DNA of 64,000 bases from Gemmatimonadaceae bacterium (GTDB lineage Bacteria > Gemmatimonadota > Gemmatimonadetes > Gemmatimonadales > Gemmatimonadaceae): the NCBI GenBank assembly GCA_035533755.1, contig DATLTC010000009.1, positions 124,001 to 188,000 of the forward strand. Direction: 5' to 3'. Every line of letters starts with the position of its first letter. The stretch's first letter is position 1. Positions 20,835-30,594 of this stretch are shown in pieces. Both the position numbers and the translations under genes were made by a program. The notes under the pieces were generated by a model, which saw only the letters and a program-made list of their open reading frames with translations, was not told where the DNA came from and ran no database searches.

Positions 20835-22048
20835 GCGCCATGGCGTGGGCCGTGGCGGCCGCCGGTGCCGCGATCGCGATGGGCACGGCGGCCGCCGACG
20901 GCGCGCTGGCGGCGCCGGAGTGCCGCCACATCGCCGGGTCCGACGACGCGCACCGGGCGCTCGCCATGGCGCGCGTGTTCGCGTACCTGGCCGTCGGCGC
21001 CGGCATCGGCCGCGGCGTGTTCCGGCTGGGCCTCGCGGCGCCGGCCCAGTTCGCGGCCATCGTCGCCCTGCTCGCATTGGTGCTGGTGACCGACGCATCG
21101 ATCCGCTCGGCGGCCGGGGCGCACGGACTGGCCGTGGCCGCGGGCATGCGCCCATTCACCGTCCTCGTCTCGCTGGTGCTGCGGCCCGTGGTGCGCGTCG
21201 GCACGGCGATCGAGGCCGCCCTGAATCGCATCATCCCGGCGCGGAGCGACCCGCGAGCCGAGCGCGAGGCCACGGCGGTGCAACTCCGCGAGGTGGTGGA
21301 AGCAGAGGCCGACGTGACCCGCGACGAGGCGGCGCTGTTGCACCGCGCGTTCGCGCTGGGGCAGACGACGGTGGAAGAGATCATGGTGCCGCGGGTGGAC
21401 ATCGTCGGAGTCGAAGTCAGCACCCCGTGGTCGGAGGTGCTGGACCGGGTGCGGAGTTCGGAGCACGCGCGGCTCCCCGCGTTTCGCGACACGCTGGACG
21501 ACATCGTGGGCGTCCTGTACGCCAAGGACCTGCTGCTCTGGGTGCTCCAGGGTGACGAGCCGCCGGCGGGATGGGAATCCCTCGTGCGGGCGGCGGCGTT
21601 CATTCCCGGCTCCAAGTCCATCGACCGGCAACTGCGCGAATTCCGGAAGAGCGGCACCCATATCGCCATCGTCGTCGATGAATTCGGGGGCACGGCCGGC
21701 CTGGTCACGATCGAGGACGTGCTCGAGGAGATCGTCGGTGAGATCCGCGACGAGCGCGACCAGGAAGAGCCCGCCGTGGAACGCGAGGGCAACGAGCGGT
21801 TCTGGGTGGACGGCAAGGTGCCGTTGAGCGAGCTGTCGGACATCGTGGGCGCGCCGTTGGAACGCGAGGACGTGACGACGGTGGGCGGGCTGGTCTACGA
21901 CGCGTTCGGCCACGTCCCGCACCCGGGCGACAGCACGACGATCGGCGACTTCCGCGTCATCGTGGAGCGGGTGCGCCGACGGCGCGTGGAGCGCGTGTAC
22001 TTCGAGCGGCTGTCGACAGCGCCCCCGCCGATGCCGGAGGACTCGTGA
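20831..22048 (+). CDS. CorC/HlyC-family CBS-domain membrane protein
   Basis: 405 residues from ATG 20831. Three or four N-terminal hydrophobic segments (to about residue 125) resemble a divergent DUF21/CNNM membrane domain. A CBS pair (about 175-305) follows, with VEEIMVPRVDIVGV, RLPAFRDTLDDIVGVLYAKDLL and IAIVVDEFGGTAGLVTIEDV. A CorC_HlyC domain (about 315-395) ends the protein. Family members act in Mg2+/Co2+ efflux or membrane protection. ybeY is commonly followed by such a gene. The next gene encodes a second, shorter paralogue. Confidence 0.85.
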   Translation: MSAMAWAVAAAGAAIAMGTAAADGALAAPECRHIAGSDDAHRALAMARVFAYLAVGAGIGRGVFRLGLAAPAQFAAIVALLALVLVTDASIRSAAGAHGLAVAAGMRPFTVLVSLVLRPVVRVGTAIEAALNRIIPARSDPRAEREATAVQLREVVEAEADVTRDEAALLHRAFALGQTTVEEIMVPRVDIVGVEVSTPWSEVLDRVRSSEHARLPAFRDTLDDIVGVLYAKDLLLWVLQGDEPPAGWESLVRAAAFIPGSKSIDRQLREFRKSGTHIAIVVDEFGGTAGLVTIEDVLEEIVGEIRDERDQEEPAVEREGNERFWVDGKVPLSELSDIVGAPLEREDVTTVGGLVYDAFGHVPHPGDSTTIGDFRVIVERVRRRRVERVYFERLSTAPPPMPEDS

Positions 22049-23010
22049 CGGACGGCATCGTCGTGGCCCTCGCGGCCGTGCTCATCGCCTGGATCGTGGC
22101 CGGCGCCACCGTGGTGCGGCTGGTGAGTCGCATCTGGCTGCGCCATTGGGCCGAGCGGGGCCTGCGCGGTCCCACGGCGACGCTGGCGTCGATCACGCGT
22201 CCGCGGCAGCTCCTCGCCGCGGCGAGCGTCGCCGTCGGCCTCGTGCTCGCCGTGGCCGGCATGCAGCTGGCTTCCCACCTGGACGAGCCGGTGCTCCATG
22301 TGGCCGGCGCGCTGCTCGGCTGCGCCGTGGTGATCGTCTTTCTCGCCCAGCTGCTGGCTCGCGCGGCCGCCCGGCACTGGCCCTCGGCGCTCGCGCCGTG
22401 GACGCTTCCGGTGCTGCGCGCGGCCGAGATCGTCACCGCGCCGTTGCTGGCGATCGTGTGGCGCGCGCCCGGCGCGCCGCGCCTGGCGGCCGCGGCCGGC
22501 CCCGACGGGGAGCGCGCCGCGATCGAGCGGCTGCTGCGTGAAGGCGAACTCGAGGGCGTGAGCGCTCACGACGACGCGGCGATCATCACCGGAGTGGTGC
22601 AGTTCGGCGACAAGGTGGTGCGCGACGTGATGACGCCGCGCGATCAGGTGTTCGCGATCGACGACGCCGAACCGGCGCAGCAGGCGGCGGAGCGCGTGGC
22701 GCGTTCCGCGTACAGCCGCGTGCCCGTCTACCACGGGTCGTTGGATCAGGTGCGCGGGATCCTGCATGCGTTCGATCTGCTCCAGGGACCCGAGCAGGCG
22801 CTGGCCTCGCCGCGGCCGGTGGCCCGCACCACGCCGGCCACCCGCTGCTCCGAGCTATTGTTCCAGATGCTGCGAGACCACCGGCACCTGGCGATCGTCC
22901 AGGAAACGGCCGGGCGCACGCTCGGCCTCGTGACTCTCGAAGACCTGCTCGAAGAGCTCGTCGGGGACATCCGCGACGAGCATGACGAACCGTCCCCCAA
23001 TCCCGCATGA
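22045..23010 (+). CDS. second CBS-domain membrane protein, CorC-like, lacking the CorC_HlyC domain
   Basis: 321 residues from GTG 22045. There are three membrane segments (about 5-25, 55-75, 90-110), a linker, then a CBS pair with VRDVMTPRDQVFAIDD, SRVPVYHGSLDQVRGIL and LAIVQETAGRTLGLVTLEDLLEELVGDI. It ends right after the CBS pair, so the terminal CorC_HlyC domain of the upstream paralogue is missing. The pair may form a heteromeric transporter or regulator; that is inference. Overlaps both neighbours by 4 nt. Confidence 0.8.
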   Translation: MTDGIVVALAAVLIAWIVAGATVVRLVSRIWLRHWAERGLRGPTATLASITRPRQLLAAASVAVGLVLAVAGMQLASHLDEPVLHVAGALLGCAVVIVFLAQLLARAAARHWPSALAPWTLPVLRAAEIVTAPLLAIVWRAPGAPRLAAAAGPDGERAAIERLLREGELEGVSAHDDAAIITGVVQFGDKVVRDVMTPRDQVFAIDDAEPAQQAAERVARSAYSRVPVYHGSLDQVRGILHAFDLLQGPEQALASPRPVARTTPATRCSELLFQMLRDHRHLAIVQETAGRTLGLVTLEDLLEELVGDIRDEHDEPSPNPA

Positions 23011-24089
23011 CCGCGTCCGCCGCCCCCGCCTCCCAGCACGCGCTGCTCCGCGATTTCGCGGCCGGCCGCCCCGCCGCCCTCGCGCGCGCCGTGAGCATCG
23101 TCGAGAACCATCGGGCCGGGTTCGATCAACTGCTCGCCACCTGGCAGCCGCGCTTGGGGCGCGCCCGCAGGGTGGGGCTCACCGGTCCGCCCGGCGCCGG
23201 CAAGAGCACGCTCACCGCGCTCATGGTGCAGGCGTATCGCGCCGAGGGACTCACCGTCGGGGTCGTGGCGGTGGATCCCACGTCGCCGTTCACCGGCGGC
23301 GCGCTCCTCGGGGACCGCATCCGCATGGAGTCGGTGGCGCTCGACCCAGGAGTGTTCATCCGCTCCATGGCCACCCGCGGATCGCTCGGCGGGCTCGCCG
23401 CCACGACGAGCGAGGTAGCCGATGTGCTCGATGCGTTCGGCGTCGATCGCATTCTCATCGAGACCGTGGGCGTGGGCCAGAGCGAACTCGACATCTCGCG
23501 CATCGCCGACTCGAGCGTGGTGGTGCTCGTGCCCGAGTCGGGCGATTCCATCCAGACGCTCAAGGCCGGGCTCATGGAGATTGCCGACGTGTTCGTGGTG
23601 AACAAGGCCGACCGTCCGGGCGCCGACCGGCTGCGCAACGAACTCGAGTTGATGCTGGGCCTGCGCGGCGGGCACACGCTGAAACACGTGCCGGCGCACC
23701 ACGGCGTGGATCTGTCGCGCATGAACCCGGCCCGCCTGGCGCGGGAGGCGGCGCGCGAGGCGGAACCCGAACGCTGGACGCCGCCCGTTTTGCGCACGGT
23801 GGCGGCCAAGGGCGAGGGCACGACCGAGCTCCTCGACGCACTGGAGCGCCACGTTCATTATCTTGAGCAGAGCGGCGAGTTGCGAACGCGGCGGCGCCGG
23901 CGGTTGCGGGACCGGGTCATGGGCGTGGTCGAGACGCGGGTCCGCGACCGGCTCTGGCGCGACGCCGCGACCATCGCGTGGCTGGACGAACAGTTGCCGG
24001 CGCTCGAGACCGGACGGACGAATCCCTTTGCCGTGGCCGACGCGCTGCTCGCCCGGAGTGGAACCCTTCTGACGCAGGTGACGCGATGA
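23007..24089 (+). CDS. meaB: MeaB/ArgK-family G3E GTPase chaperone of a B12-dependent mutase
   Basis: 360 residues from ATG 23007. It has the P-loop GPPGAGKST near residue 57, [28 protein letters not shown] and the NKAD specificity motif. MeaB proteins gate cobalamin loading and protect acyl-CoA mutases from inactivation. The mutase large subunit follows with a 4-nt overlap, the expected context. The C-terminal region (about 280-360) is the dimerisation arm. Confidence 0.94.
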   Translation: MTASAAPASQHALLRDFAAGRPAALARAVSIVENHRAGFDQLLATWQPRLGRARRVGLTGPPGAGKSTLTALMVQAYRAEGLTVGVVAVDPTSPFTGGALLGDRIRMESVALDPGVFIRSMATRGSLGGLAATTSEVADVLDAFGVDRILIETVGVGQSELDISRIADSSVVVLVPESGDSIQTLKAGLMEIADVFVVNKADRPGADRLRNELELMLGLRGGHTLKHVPAHHGVDLSRMNPARLAREAAREAEPERWTPPVLRTVAAKGEGTTELLDALERHVHYLEQSGELRTRRRRRLRDRVMGVVETRVRDRLWRDAATIAWLDEQLPALETGRTNPFAVADALLARSGTLLTQVTR

Positions 24090-25780
24090 CGTCCACGCGA
24101 GGATTGCCCGATACGATGGCCGAGCAGCGCGCCGAGCTCGACCTGCTGCGCGCCGAAGTGGAGCAGTGGCGGGCCCGCTACGCGCGCGGCGAGATGCGCG
24201 ATGTCGCGTTCGTGAATTCGGCCACCGAGGTCGCGCCGCTGTACACGCCGCTCGACGTTGCCGGCGGCGGCGAGCCGGACCTCGGCGTGCCGGGCGCGTT
24301 CCCGTTCACCCGCGGCATCCACCCCACGGGCTATCGCGGCAAGCTGTGGACCATGCGCCAGTTCGCCGGGTTCGGCAGCGCCGAGGACACGAACGCACGG
24401 TTCAAGTTCCTGCTCGAACATGGGCAGACGGGGCTGTCCACGGCGTTCGACTTCCCGACGCTGATGGGGTACGACTCCGACCACCCGCGGTCGCTGGGCG
24501 AGGTGGGAAAGACCGGCGTCGCCATCTCCAGCCTGGCCGACATGGAGGTGCTGTTCGACGGCATCCCGTTGGACCAGGTCTCGACGTCGATGACGATCAA
24601 CGGACCGGCGATCATCCTCTGGGCGTTCTACATCGCGGCGGCCGAGAAGCAGGGCGTGTCGTCGGAGCAGCTGCGCGGGACGATCCAGAACGACATCCTC
24701 AAGGAGTACATGGCGCAGCACGCGTGGTGCTTCCCGGTGGAGCCGGCGTTGCGGCTCATCGTGGATTGCTTCGAGTGGGGATCGCGCCACGCGCCGCTCT
24801 GGAACACGATCTCGATCTCCGGCTACCACATCCGCGAAGCGGGCTCCACGGCGGCGCAGGAGCTGGCGTTCACGCTGGCCGACGGCTTCACGTACGTGGA
24901 ACGGGGCATCGCCCGCGGGCTCGACGTGGACGATTTCTCGCGGCGGCTGTCGTTCTTCTGGGATATCCACAACGATTTCTTCGAGGAGATCGCCAAGCTC
25001 CGCGCGGCGCGCCGCATCTGGGCGCGGCACATGAAGGAGCGCTTCGGCGCCAAGGATCCGCGGGCGTGGATGATGCGCTTCCATTCCCAGACGGCCGGCG
25101 TCACCCTCACCGCGCAGCAGCCCATGAACAACGTGGTGCGCGTGGCGTACCAGGCGCTGGCCGCCGTGCTCGGCGGCACGCAGTCGCTGCACACGAATTC
25201 CATGGACGAGACGCTCGCGCTGCCCACGGAAGAGGCGGTGCAGGTGGCCCTGCGCACCCAGCAGATCCTGGCGTACGAGACCGGCGTGCCGAACGTCCTC
25301 GATCCGCTGGGCGGATCGTACTACGTGGAGGCGCTCACCGACCAGATGGAACGCGAGGCCGAGGCGCTGTTCATCGAGATCGACGCCATGGGCGGCGTGG
25401 TGCGCGCCCTCGAGACGGGGTGGCTGCAGCGCAAGATCGCCGAGTCGGCGGCCCGCCAGCAGTGGGAGATCGAGCAGCACCGGCGCGCGGTGGTGGGCGT
25501 GAACGAGTTCGTGACCGACGAGCCGGAACTCACCATTCCCGTGCTCAAGGTGGGCCGCGACGCGGAGCGCCGGCAGCAGGAGCGCATGGCCCGGCTGCGC
25601 GCCGAGCGCGACGACGCCCGGTGCACGGCCGCGCTGCACGCCCTGCGCGAGGCCGCCCGGGGCACGCAGAATCTGATGCCGCTGATCCTCGACTGCGCGC
25701 GCGCCTACTGCACGCTGTACGAGATCCGTGCCGCCATGGAAGAAGTGTTCGGCGCCTATCGCGAGCCGGTGTTCTTCTGA
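24086..25780 (+). CDS. B12-dependent acyl-CoA mutase, large subunit; isobutyryl-CoA mutase-type pocket
   Basis: 564 residues from ATG 24086, lacking the B12-binding domain, which is encoded separately 850 nt downstream. The TIM-barrel substrate domain is clear: [46 protein letters not shown] and [12 protein letters not shown]. By hand alignment, the methylmalonyl-CoA mutase residues Tyr89 and Arg207 are Phe93 and Gln211 here, exactly the isobutyryl-CoA mutase pattern (Phe80/Gln198), with the same 118-residue spacing. Length also matches IcmA (about 566). It is therefore more likely to interconvert isobutyryl- and n-butyryl-CoA than to act on methylmalonyl-CoA. Candidate icmA. Confidence 0.88.
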   Translation: MTSTRGLPDTMAEQRAELDLLRAEVEQWRARYARGEMRDVAFVNSATEVAPLYTPLDVAGGGEPDLGVPGAFPFTRGIHPTGYRGKLWTMRQFAGFGSAEDTNARFKFLLEHGQTGLSTAFDFPTLMGYDSDHPRSLGEVGKTGVAISSLADMEVLFDGIPLDQVSTSMTINGPAIILWAFYIAAAEKQGVSSEQLRGTIQNDILKEYMAQHAWCFPVEPALRLIVDCFEWGSRHAPLWNTISISGYHIREAGSTAAQELAFTLADGFTYVERGIARGLDVDDFSRRLSFFWDIHNDFFEEIAKLRAARRIWARHMKERFGAKDPRAWMMRFHSQTAGVTLTAQQPMNNVVRVAYQALAAVLGGTQSLHTNSMDETLALPTEEAVQVALRTQQILAYETGVPNVLDPLGGSYYVEALTDQMEREAEALFIEIDAMGGVVRALETGWLQRKIAESAARQQWEIEQHRRAVVGVNEFVTDEPELTIPVLKVGRDAERRQQERMARLRAERDDARCTAALHALREAARGTQNLMPLILDCARAYCTLYEIRAAMEEVFGAYREPVFF

Positions 25781-26571
25781 GCGGCCGGCCCCGCACCAAG
25801 GGTGCCGAGTGGTGGCGCGCGTATTTCGACGCGCAATATCTGCTCGAATACGAACCGATCTTCACCCCGGACCGGGCCCGCAAGGACGTCACCCGCGTCA
25901 TCGAACTGCTGGGCCTCCCGGTGGGGGCGCGCCTGCTCGATGTCCCCTGCGGGCAGGGCCGGCACGCGCATCCGCTGGCCGAGGCCGGGTTCCGCGTGGA
26001 CGGGCTGGATTACTCGCGCGCATTGCTGCACCACGCCCGCGCCCGCGGCACCGGGCCGTCGCTGCGCTACCACCAGGGCGACATGCGGCAGCTGCCGGCT
26101 CGCTGGACGGCCTGCTTCGATGCCGTGGTGAACCTCTTCACGTCGTTCGGGTTCTTCATCGACCCGGCGGATGACGCCCGGACCCTGCATGAGTTTGCCC
26201 GTGTGCTCAAGCCGGGCGGCACGCTGCTCTGGCACGGAGGCAGCCGGGATGGGGTCATGGCCCGGTTCCTGACGCGGGACTGGTGGCGCACCGCCGACGG
26301 CACGCTGGTGGCGCAGGAGCGCTCCTTCGACTCGCTGTCCGGCGTGCTCACCGTGGTCTCCACCTGGTACGGCCCGCAGGGCACGGGTGAGCGGGAGCAT
26401 CGCATCCGGCTGTACACGCCGTCGGCGCTGGCCGCGCTCATGGCCGACGCCGGGCTGGTGGTGGAGGAGTCCTACGACGGGTGGACCGACCGCCCCCTCA
26501 CCCGGCGATCCAGCGAGATGCTGCTCGTGGCCCGCAAGCGCGAGTTGCCCCGGCGGCGACGCGCCCGCTAG
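25777..26571 (+). CDS. class I SAM-dependent methyltransferase
   Basis: About 264 residues. The SAM-binding Rossmann motif is [16 protein letters not shown] near residue 48, followed by VDGLDYS, GDMRQLP and [13 protein letters not shown]. The start is uncertain: there is no ATG, GTG or TTG at a sensible place, and a CTG at 25777 in the 4-nt overlap with the mutase stop is the best candidate. It is wedged between the two mutase subunits, so it may be linked to CoA or cobalamin metabolism, but substrate and role are unknown. Confidence 0.75.
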   Translation: MSGRPRTKGAEWWRAYFDAQYLLEYEPIFTPDRARKDVTRVIELLGLPVGARLLDVPCGQGRHAHPLAEAGFRVDGLDYSRALLHHARARGTGPSLRYHQGDMRQLPARWTACFDAVVNLFTSFGFFIDPADDARTLHEFARVLKPGGTLLWHGGSRDGVMARFLTRDWWRTADGTLVAQERSFDSLSGVLTVVSTWYGPQGTGEREHRIRLYTPSALAALMADAGLVVEESYDGWTDRPLTRRSSEMLLVARKRELPRRRRAR

Positions 26572-26630
26572 CTTGTTCGCGTGTGCCGTTGACGCGCGGC
26601 GGCGCACGGAACCCCTCGACCCGGCAGTCC

Positions 26631-27041
26631 ATGCGCCCCATTCGAGTTCTCGTCGCCAAACCCGGTCTCGACGGTCATGACCGCGGCGCCAAGGTCGTCG
26701 CCGCGGCGCTCCGGGACGCCGGCATGGAAGTGATCTACACCGGGCTGCACCAGACTCCGGAGATGATCGCCAACGCCGCCGTCCAGGAGGATGTGGACGT
26801 CGTGGGCCTGTCGATCCTCAGCGGCGCCCACATGACGCTCTTCCCGCGCGTCAAGGCACTGCTGCACGAACACGGGCGCGACGACATCCTCGTCACGGGC
26901 GGCGGGATCATTCCCCGCGAGGACATGGACGCGCTGCGCGCCCAGGGCGTGGGGCAGCTGTTCGGTCCCGGAACGCGAACCTCGGACCTCGTGGACTATA
27001 TCCGCGCCTGGTTCGAAGAGCGGTCCCGGCAGGAAGCGTGA
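26631..27041 (+). CDS. B12-binding small subunit of acyl-CoA mutase
   Basis: 136 residues from ATG 26631, the same length as IcmB. It is a free-standing cobalamin-binding domain with the D-x-H-x-x-G motif in [12 protein letters not shown] near residue 14, GLSILSGAH and VTGGGIIP. It supplies adenosylcobalamin to the large subunit encoded upstream. A 59-nt gap without an obvious Shine-Dalgarno separates it from the methyltransferase. Overlaps the carboxylase gene by 4 nt. Candidate icmB. Confidence 0.93.
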   Translation: MRPIRVLVAKPGLDGHDRGAKVVAAALRDAGMEVIYTGLHQTPEMIANAAVQEDVDVVGLSILSGAHMTLFPRVKALLHEHGRDDILVTGGGIIPREDMDALRAQGVGQLFGPGTRTSDLVDYIRAWFEERSRQEA

Positions 27042-28648
27042 CGGCGCGGCTGCGGGCGCTCAGCGACGCCCTGCGCGAACTCGAGGATCGCCTCCGCCAG
27101 GGGGGCGGGCCCGACAAGATCGCCCGCCAGCACAAGCAGGGAAAACTCACGGCGCGCGAGCGCGTGGCCAAACTGTGCGACGCCGATACGCCCTTTCTCG
27201 AGATCGGGCTGCTCGTGGCCCACGATCAATACGACGGCCAGGCGCCCGGCGCCGGCGTCGTGACCGGCATCGGGCTGGTCGAGGGGCGCGAGACGGTCAT
27301 CGTCGCCAACGACGCGACCGTGAAGGCCGGTTCGTGGTGGCCGGAGACGATCCGCAAGATCCTCCGCGCCCAGGAGATCGCCATGCGCTGCCACATCCCG
27401 ATCGTCTACCTGGTCGATTCGGCGGGGGTGAACCTGCCGTATCAGGGCGGCGTGTTTCCCGGGCAGTACGGCGCCAGTCGCATCTTCTATTACAATTCCA
27501 TTATGCGGCGGTACCTGCACGTGCCGCAGCTGGCCGCCGTCATGGGCCCGTGCATCGCCGGCGGCGCCTATCTGCCGGCGCTCTCCGACGTGATCGTGAT
27601 GGTCAAGGGCACCTCGTTCATGGGGCTGGGCGGGCCGAATCTGGTGAAGGGCGCCACCGGGCAGGTGATCGACGGCGAGACCCTGGGCGGCGCCGGCACC
27701 CATACCGCCATCAGCGGCGTGGCCCACTACGCGGTGGACCACGATGCCGCCGGCCTCGAGAAGCTGCGCGCCCTCATGGCCATGCTCCCGCCCCCCACGC
27801 TGCCGGCATGGCGCCCGGCCGAGCCGCCGGCCCGTGACCCCGAGTCGCTCTACGACCTGCTGCCCGCCGATCACCGCATGTCGTACGACATGCACGAGAT
27901 CCTGGGCGCGGTGCTCGACGGCGGCCGGATCGACGAATTCCAGGCCGACCTGGCGCGCGAGATGATCTGCGGCGACGCGCACATCGAGGGCATTCCGGTG
28001 GGTGTGATCGCCAACCAGCGCGGGCTCATCAAGGGCCGCGCCGGCGAGCGCCCGAGATTCGGCGGCATCGTCTACGCGGAGAGCGCCGAGAAGGTGGCGT
28101 TCTTCATCGACCGCTGCGACCGCCAGCGCATCCCGCTGCTGTTCGTGCAGGATGTCTCGGGGTTCATGGTCGGCCCCGACGCCGAGCACGAGGGGATCAT
28201 CCGTGCCGGCGCCCGGTTCGTGGAGGCGATGGCCACGGCCCGCGTGCCCAAGGTGGTGCTCACCGTGAACCACGCCTCCGGCGCCGGCTACTACGCCATG
28301 GCGGGGCAGGGGTTCGACCCCGATTTCATCTTCAGCTGGCCCACCGGCCGCATGGCGGTGATGGAGGGTGAATCGGCGGTGCAGGCGGTGCACGGGCCGG
28401 CCATCGAGGCAGCCCGAGCCGCCGGCAAGGCGCCGGCGGCCGAGGTCACGAGCGCCATGGACGAGATGCGCGAGGACTACGAGCACCAGCTGGACGCCAG
28501 GTACGCCGGCGCCCGCGGGTACGTGGACGCCATCGTGTATCCCGAACACACCCGCCGCACGCTCGCCATGGCCTTTCGCGCCGCGGCCCAGAATCCGGGG
28601 CCGCACCTGGGCGCGTTCGTACTTCCCGCACACTTCAACGACTCATGA
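27038..28648 (+). CDS. acyl-CoA carboxylase carboxyltransferase (beta) subunit
   Basis: 536 residues from GTG 27038. It has the two crotonase-like carboxyltransferase halves with oxyanion-hole glycines ([13 protein letters not shown] and [13 protein letters not shown]). Sequence style ([25 protein letters not shown]-like ASRIFYYN) is nearest to methylcrotonyl- or geranyl-CoA carboxylase beta rather than propionyl-CoA carboxylase. No biotin carboxylase/biotin carrier (alpha) gene is in the window. The following AtuA-type genes fit a branched-acyl or terpenoid role. Confidence 0.9.
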   Translation: MTARLRALSDALRELEDRLRQGGGPDKIARQHKQGKLTARERVAKLCDADTPFLEIGLLVAHDQYDGQAPGAGVVTGIGLVEGRETVIVANDATVKAGSWWPETIRKILRAQEIAMRCHIPIVYLVDSAGVNLPYQGGVFPGQYGASRIFYYNSIMRRYLHVPQLAAVMGPCIAGGAYLPALSDVIVMVKGTSFMGLGGPNLVKGATGQVIDGETLGGAGTHTAISGVAHYAVDHDAAGLEKLRALMAMLPPPTLPAWRPAEPPARDPESLYDLLPADHRMSYDMHEILGAVLDGGRIDEFQADLAREMICGDAHIEGIPVGVIANQRGLIKGRAGERPRFGGIVYAESAEKVAFFIDRCDRQRIPLLFVQDVSGFMVGPDAEHEGIIRAGARFVEAMATARVPKVVLTVNHASGAGYYAMAGQGFDPDFIFSWPTGRMAVMEGESAVQAVHGPAIEAARAAGKAPAAEVTSAMDEMREDYEHQLDARYAGARGYVDAIVYPEHTRRTLAMAFRAAAQNPGPHLGAFVLPAHFNDS

Positions 28649-30006
28649 CTCGCATCGTGCGTGTAGCCTCCGGACAGGGCTTCTGGGGCGATTGGCTGGA
28701 AGCCCCGCGCCGCCAGGTCGAGGGCGGTCCGGTGGACTACCTGATGCTCGATTACCTGGCCGAGGTCACGATGTCCATTCTGCAGAAGCAGAAGGAACGT
28801 GACCCGAACATGGGCTACGCCCGCGACTTCGTGGGCGCCATGGAGAGCGTGCTCCCCGCGGTCATCGCGCGCGGCGTGCGCGTGATCGCCAACGCCGGCG
28901 GCGTGAACCCGCCCGCCTGCGCCGCCGCCATCCGCGCCGCGGCCGGCAAGGCCGGCGCCGCCGGCAAGCTCCACGTGGGCGTGGTCACCGGCGACGACCT
29001 GCTGCCGCGCCTCGACCAGTTGATGGCCGACGGACACGCCCTGGCCCACATGGAGACCGGGGCCCCGCTGGCCTCCGTCCGCGACCGCGTGTTATCCGCG
29101 AACGCATATATCGGTTCGACGCCGATCGTCGAGGCGCTGCGCCGCGGCGCCAACGTCGTCGTCACCGGACGGTCCACCGACACCGCGCTCACCATGGCGC
29201 CGCTCCGCTTCGAGTTCGGCTGGGGCGACACCGACTGGAACCGGCTCGCCGCCGGCATCATCGCCGGCCACATCATCGAGTGCGGCGCCCAGTGCTCCGG
29301 CGGCAACTGCCTCCACGACTGGCGGTCCATCCCCGATCTCGCCAACGTGGGCTACCCGATCGTCGAGGGCCACGAGGACGGCACCTTCGTCGTCACCAAG
29401 CACCCGGGCACCGGCGGCCGCATCGACGTGCCCTCGGTGAGCGAGCAGCTGGTGTACGAAATGGGCGACCCGCACTCGTACATCACCCCCGACGTGATCG
29501 CCGACTTCTCGTCCATTCGCCTGGAACAGGCCGGCGAGAACCGCGTGCGCGTGTTCGGCATCCAGGGACGCGCCCCCACCGACAAGCTCAAGGTCTCGAT
29601 CGCCTACCGCGACGGCTACAAGGCGGTCGGCTCGCTGGTGTACGTCTGGCCCGACGCGCTCGAGAAAGCCGAGCTCGCCGATCGCGTGCTCCGCGAACGG
29701 CTCGACCGCCTGGGGCTGCGCTTCGACCACATCCTCACCGAGTTCGTGGGCGCGTCGGCCACCCACGGCCGCCTGGCCGGCGACGCGGGCAGGAACGCGC
29801 CCGAGGTGCAGTTCCGCATCGGGGTGCGCGGGCAGGACCGCGCCGCGGTCGAGCGGTTCACCCGCGAGATCGTCCCGCTGGTGCTCAATGGACCGCCCAG
29901 CGTCACCGGCTTCGCCGCCGGACGGCCCAAGGTCGAGGAGATCGTCGCCTACTGGCCGGCCCTCATCGACAAGACCGTGGTCCAGACCGCGGTGGAGATC
30001 CTCTGA
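28645..30006 (+). CDS. AtuA-family (DUF1446) protein
   Basis: 453 residues from ATG 28645, overlapping the carboxylase. It begins [13 protein letters not shown] and continues with [17 protein letters not shown] and [14 protein letters not shown], the signature of the AtuA family named after the acyclic terpene utilisation operon of Pseudomonas. Its biochemical role is still uncertain. The C-terminal ferredoxin-like-fold domain often fused to AtuA is instead encoded by the next gene. Confidence 0.88.
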   Translation: MTRIVRVASGQGFWGDWLEAPRRQVEGGPVDYLMLDYLAEVTMSILQKQKERDPNMGYARDFVGAMESVLPAVIARGVRVIANAGGVNPPACAAAIRAAAGKAGAAGKLHVGVVTGDDLLPRLDQLMADGHALAHMETGAPLASVRDRVLSANAYIGSTPIVEALRRGANVVVTGRSTDTALTMAPLRFEFGWGDTDWNRLAAGIIAGHIIECGAQCSGGNCLHDWRSIPDLANVGYPIVEGHEDGTFVVTKHPGTGGRIDVPSVSEQLVYEMGDPHSYITPDVIADFSSIRLEQAGENRVRVFGIQGRAPTDKLKVSIAYRDGYKAVGSLVYVWPDALEKAELADRVLRERLDRLGLRFDHILTEFVGASATHGRLAGDAGRNAPEVQFRIGVRGQDRAAVERFTREIVPLVLNGPPSVTGFAAGRPKVEEIVAYWPALIDKTVVQTAVEIL

Positions 30007-30362
30007 TGCGCGTCCGACTGCTCGACCTCGCGCACGCGCGATCCGGCGACAAGGGCGACACCGCCAACGTCGGCGTGATCGCGCTCAAGCCCGAGTGGTA
30101 TCCACTGCTGGTGGAGGATCTCACCGCCGACCGCGTGGCCGGCCACTTTCGCGGCCTGATCACCGGCGGCGTGGAGCGCTTCGAGTTGCCCAATCTGCAC
30201 GCCCTCAACTTCCTGTTGCACGGGGCGCTCGACGGCGGCGGTACGCTGTCCCTCAAGACGGACGCGCAGGGCAAGGTCTATTCCACGGCGTTGCTGCGCC
30301 TGGTGTTCGACGTGCCCGACGCGCGAGCGGCGGCGCTCCGGCTCCCGAGCGCCGACGGATGA
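30006..30362 (+). CDS. AtuA C-terminal ferredoxin-fold domain protein
   Basis: 118 residues from ATG 30006, whose A is the last base of the previous stop. The sequence LAHARSGDKGDTANVGVIAL is the conserved start of the small domain found at the C-terminus of many AtuA proteins; NLHALNFLLHGALDGGGTLSL follows. It is probably the separately encoded partner of the upstream protein, so AtuA is split here into two polypeptides. Confidence 0.85.
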   Translation: MRVRLLDLAHARSGDKGDTANVGVIALKPEWYPLLVEDLTADRVAGHFRGLITGGVERFELPNLHALNFLLHGALDGGGTLSLKTDAQGKVYSTALLRLVFDVPDARAAALRLPSADG

Positions 30363-30562
30363 CGCGGATGGCGCTCCTCAAGGTGACGGTGGCGGCCGTC
30401 GGATTCGTTGTCTGGGCGTACGGCGCCCGGATCGACAGCTCGCCGACGCGCGTTGCCGGCATGATCGTGATCGCCGTGGCGGTGGCCCTTCGCCTGTTGC
30501 CGGCCACACTGCGCGATCGCATCGACGGGCGCGCCATGGACGGAGATCGAAGCCGCCCATAG
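30359..30562 (+). CDS. small two-helix membrane protein
   Basis: 67 residues from ATG 30359, overlapping the previous gene by 4 nt. It has two hydrophobic segments, about residues 5-21 and 32-48, with a short polar link and a charged tail. I do not recognise a family. The overlap with a real gene and the clean transmembrane pattern argue that it is translated, but conservation is unknown. Confidence 0.5.
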   Translation: MTRMALLKVTVAAVGFVVWAYGARIDSSPTRVAGMIVIAVAVALRLLPATLRDRIDGRAMDGDRSRP

Positions 30563-30594
30563 AGGGAGCGGGACGGAGCCGCTAACTTGCGCGG

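Noticed and set aside
24086-25780. Plain methylmalonyl-CoA mutase assignment
   Set aside because: The two substrate-carboxylate pocket residues are Phe and Gln, as in isobutyryl-CoA mutase.
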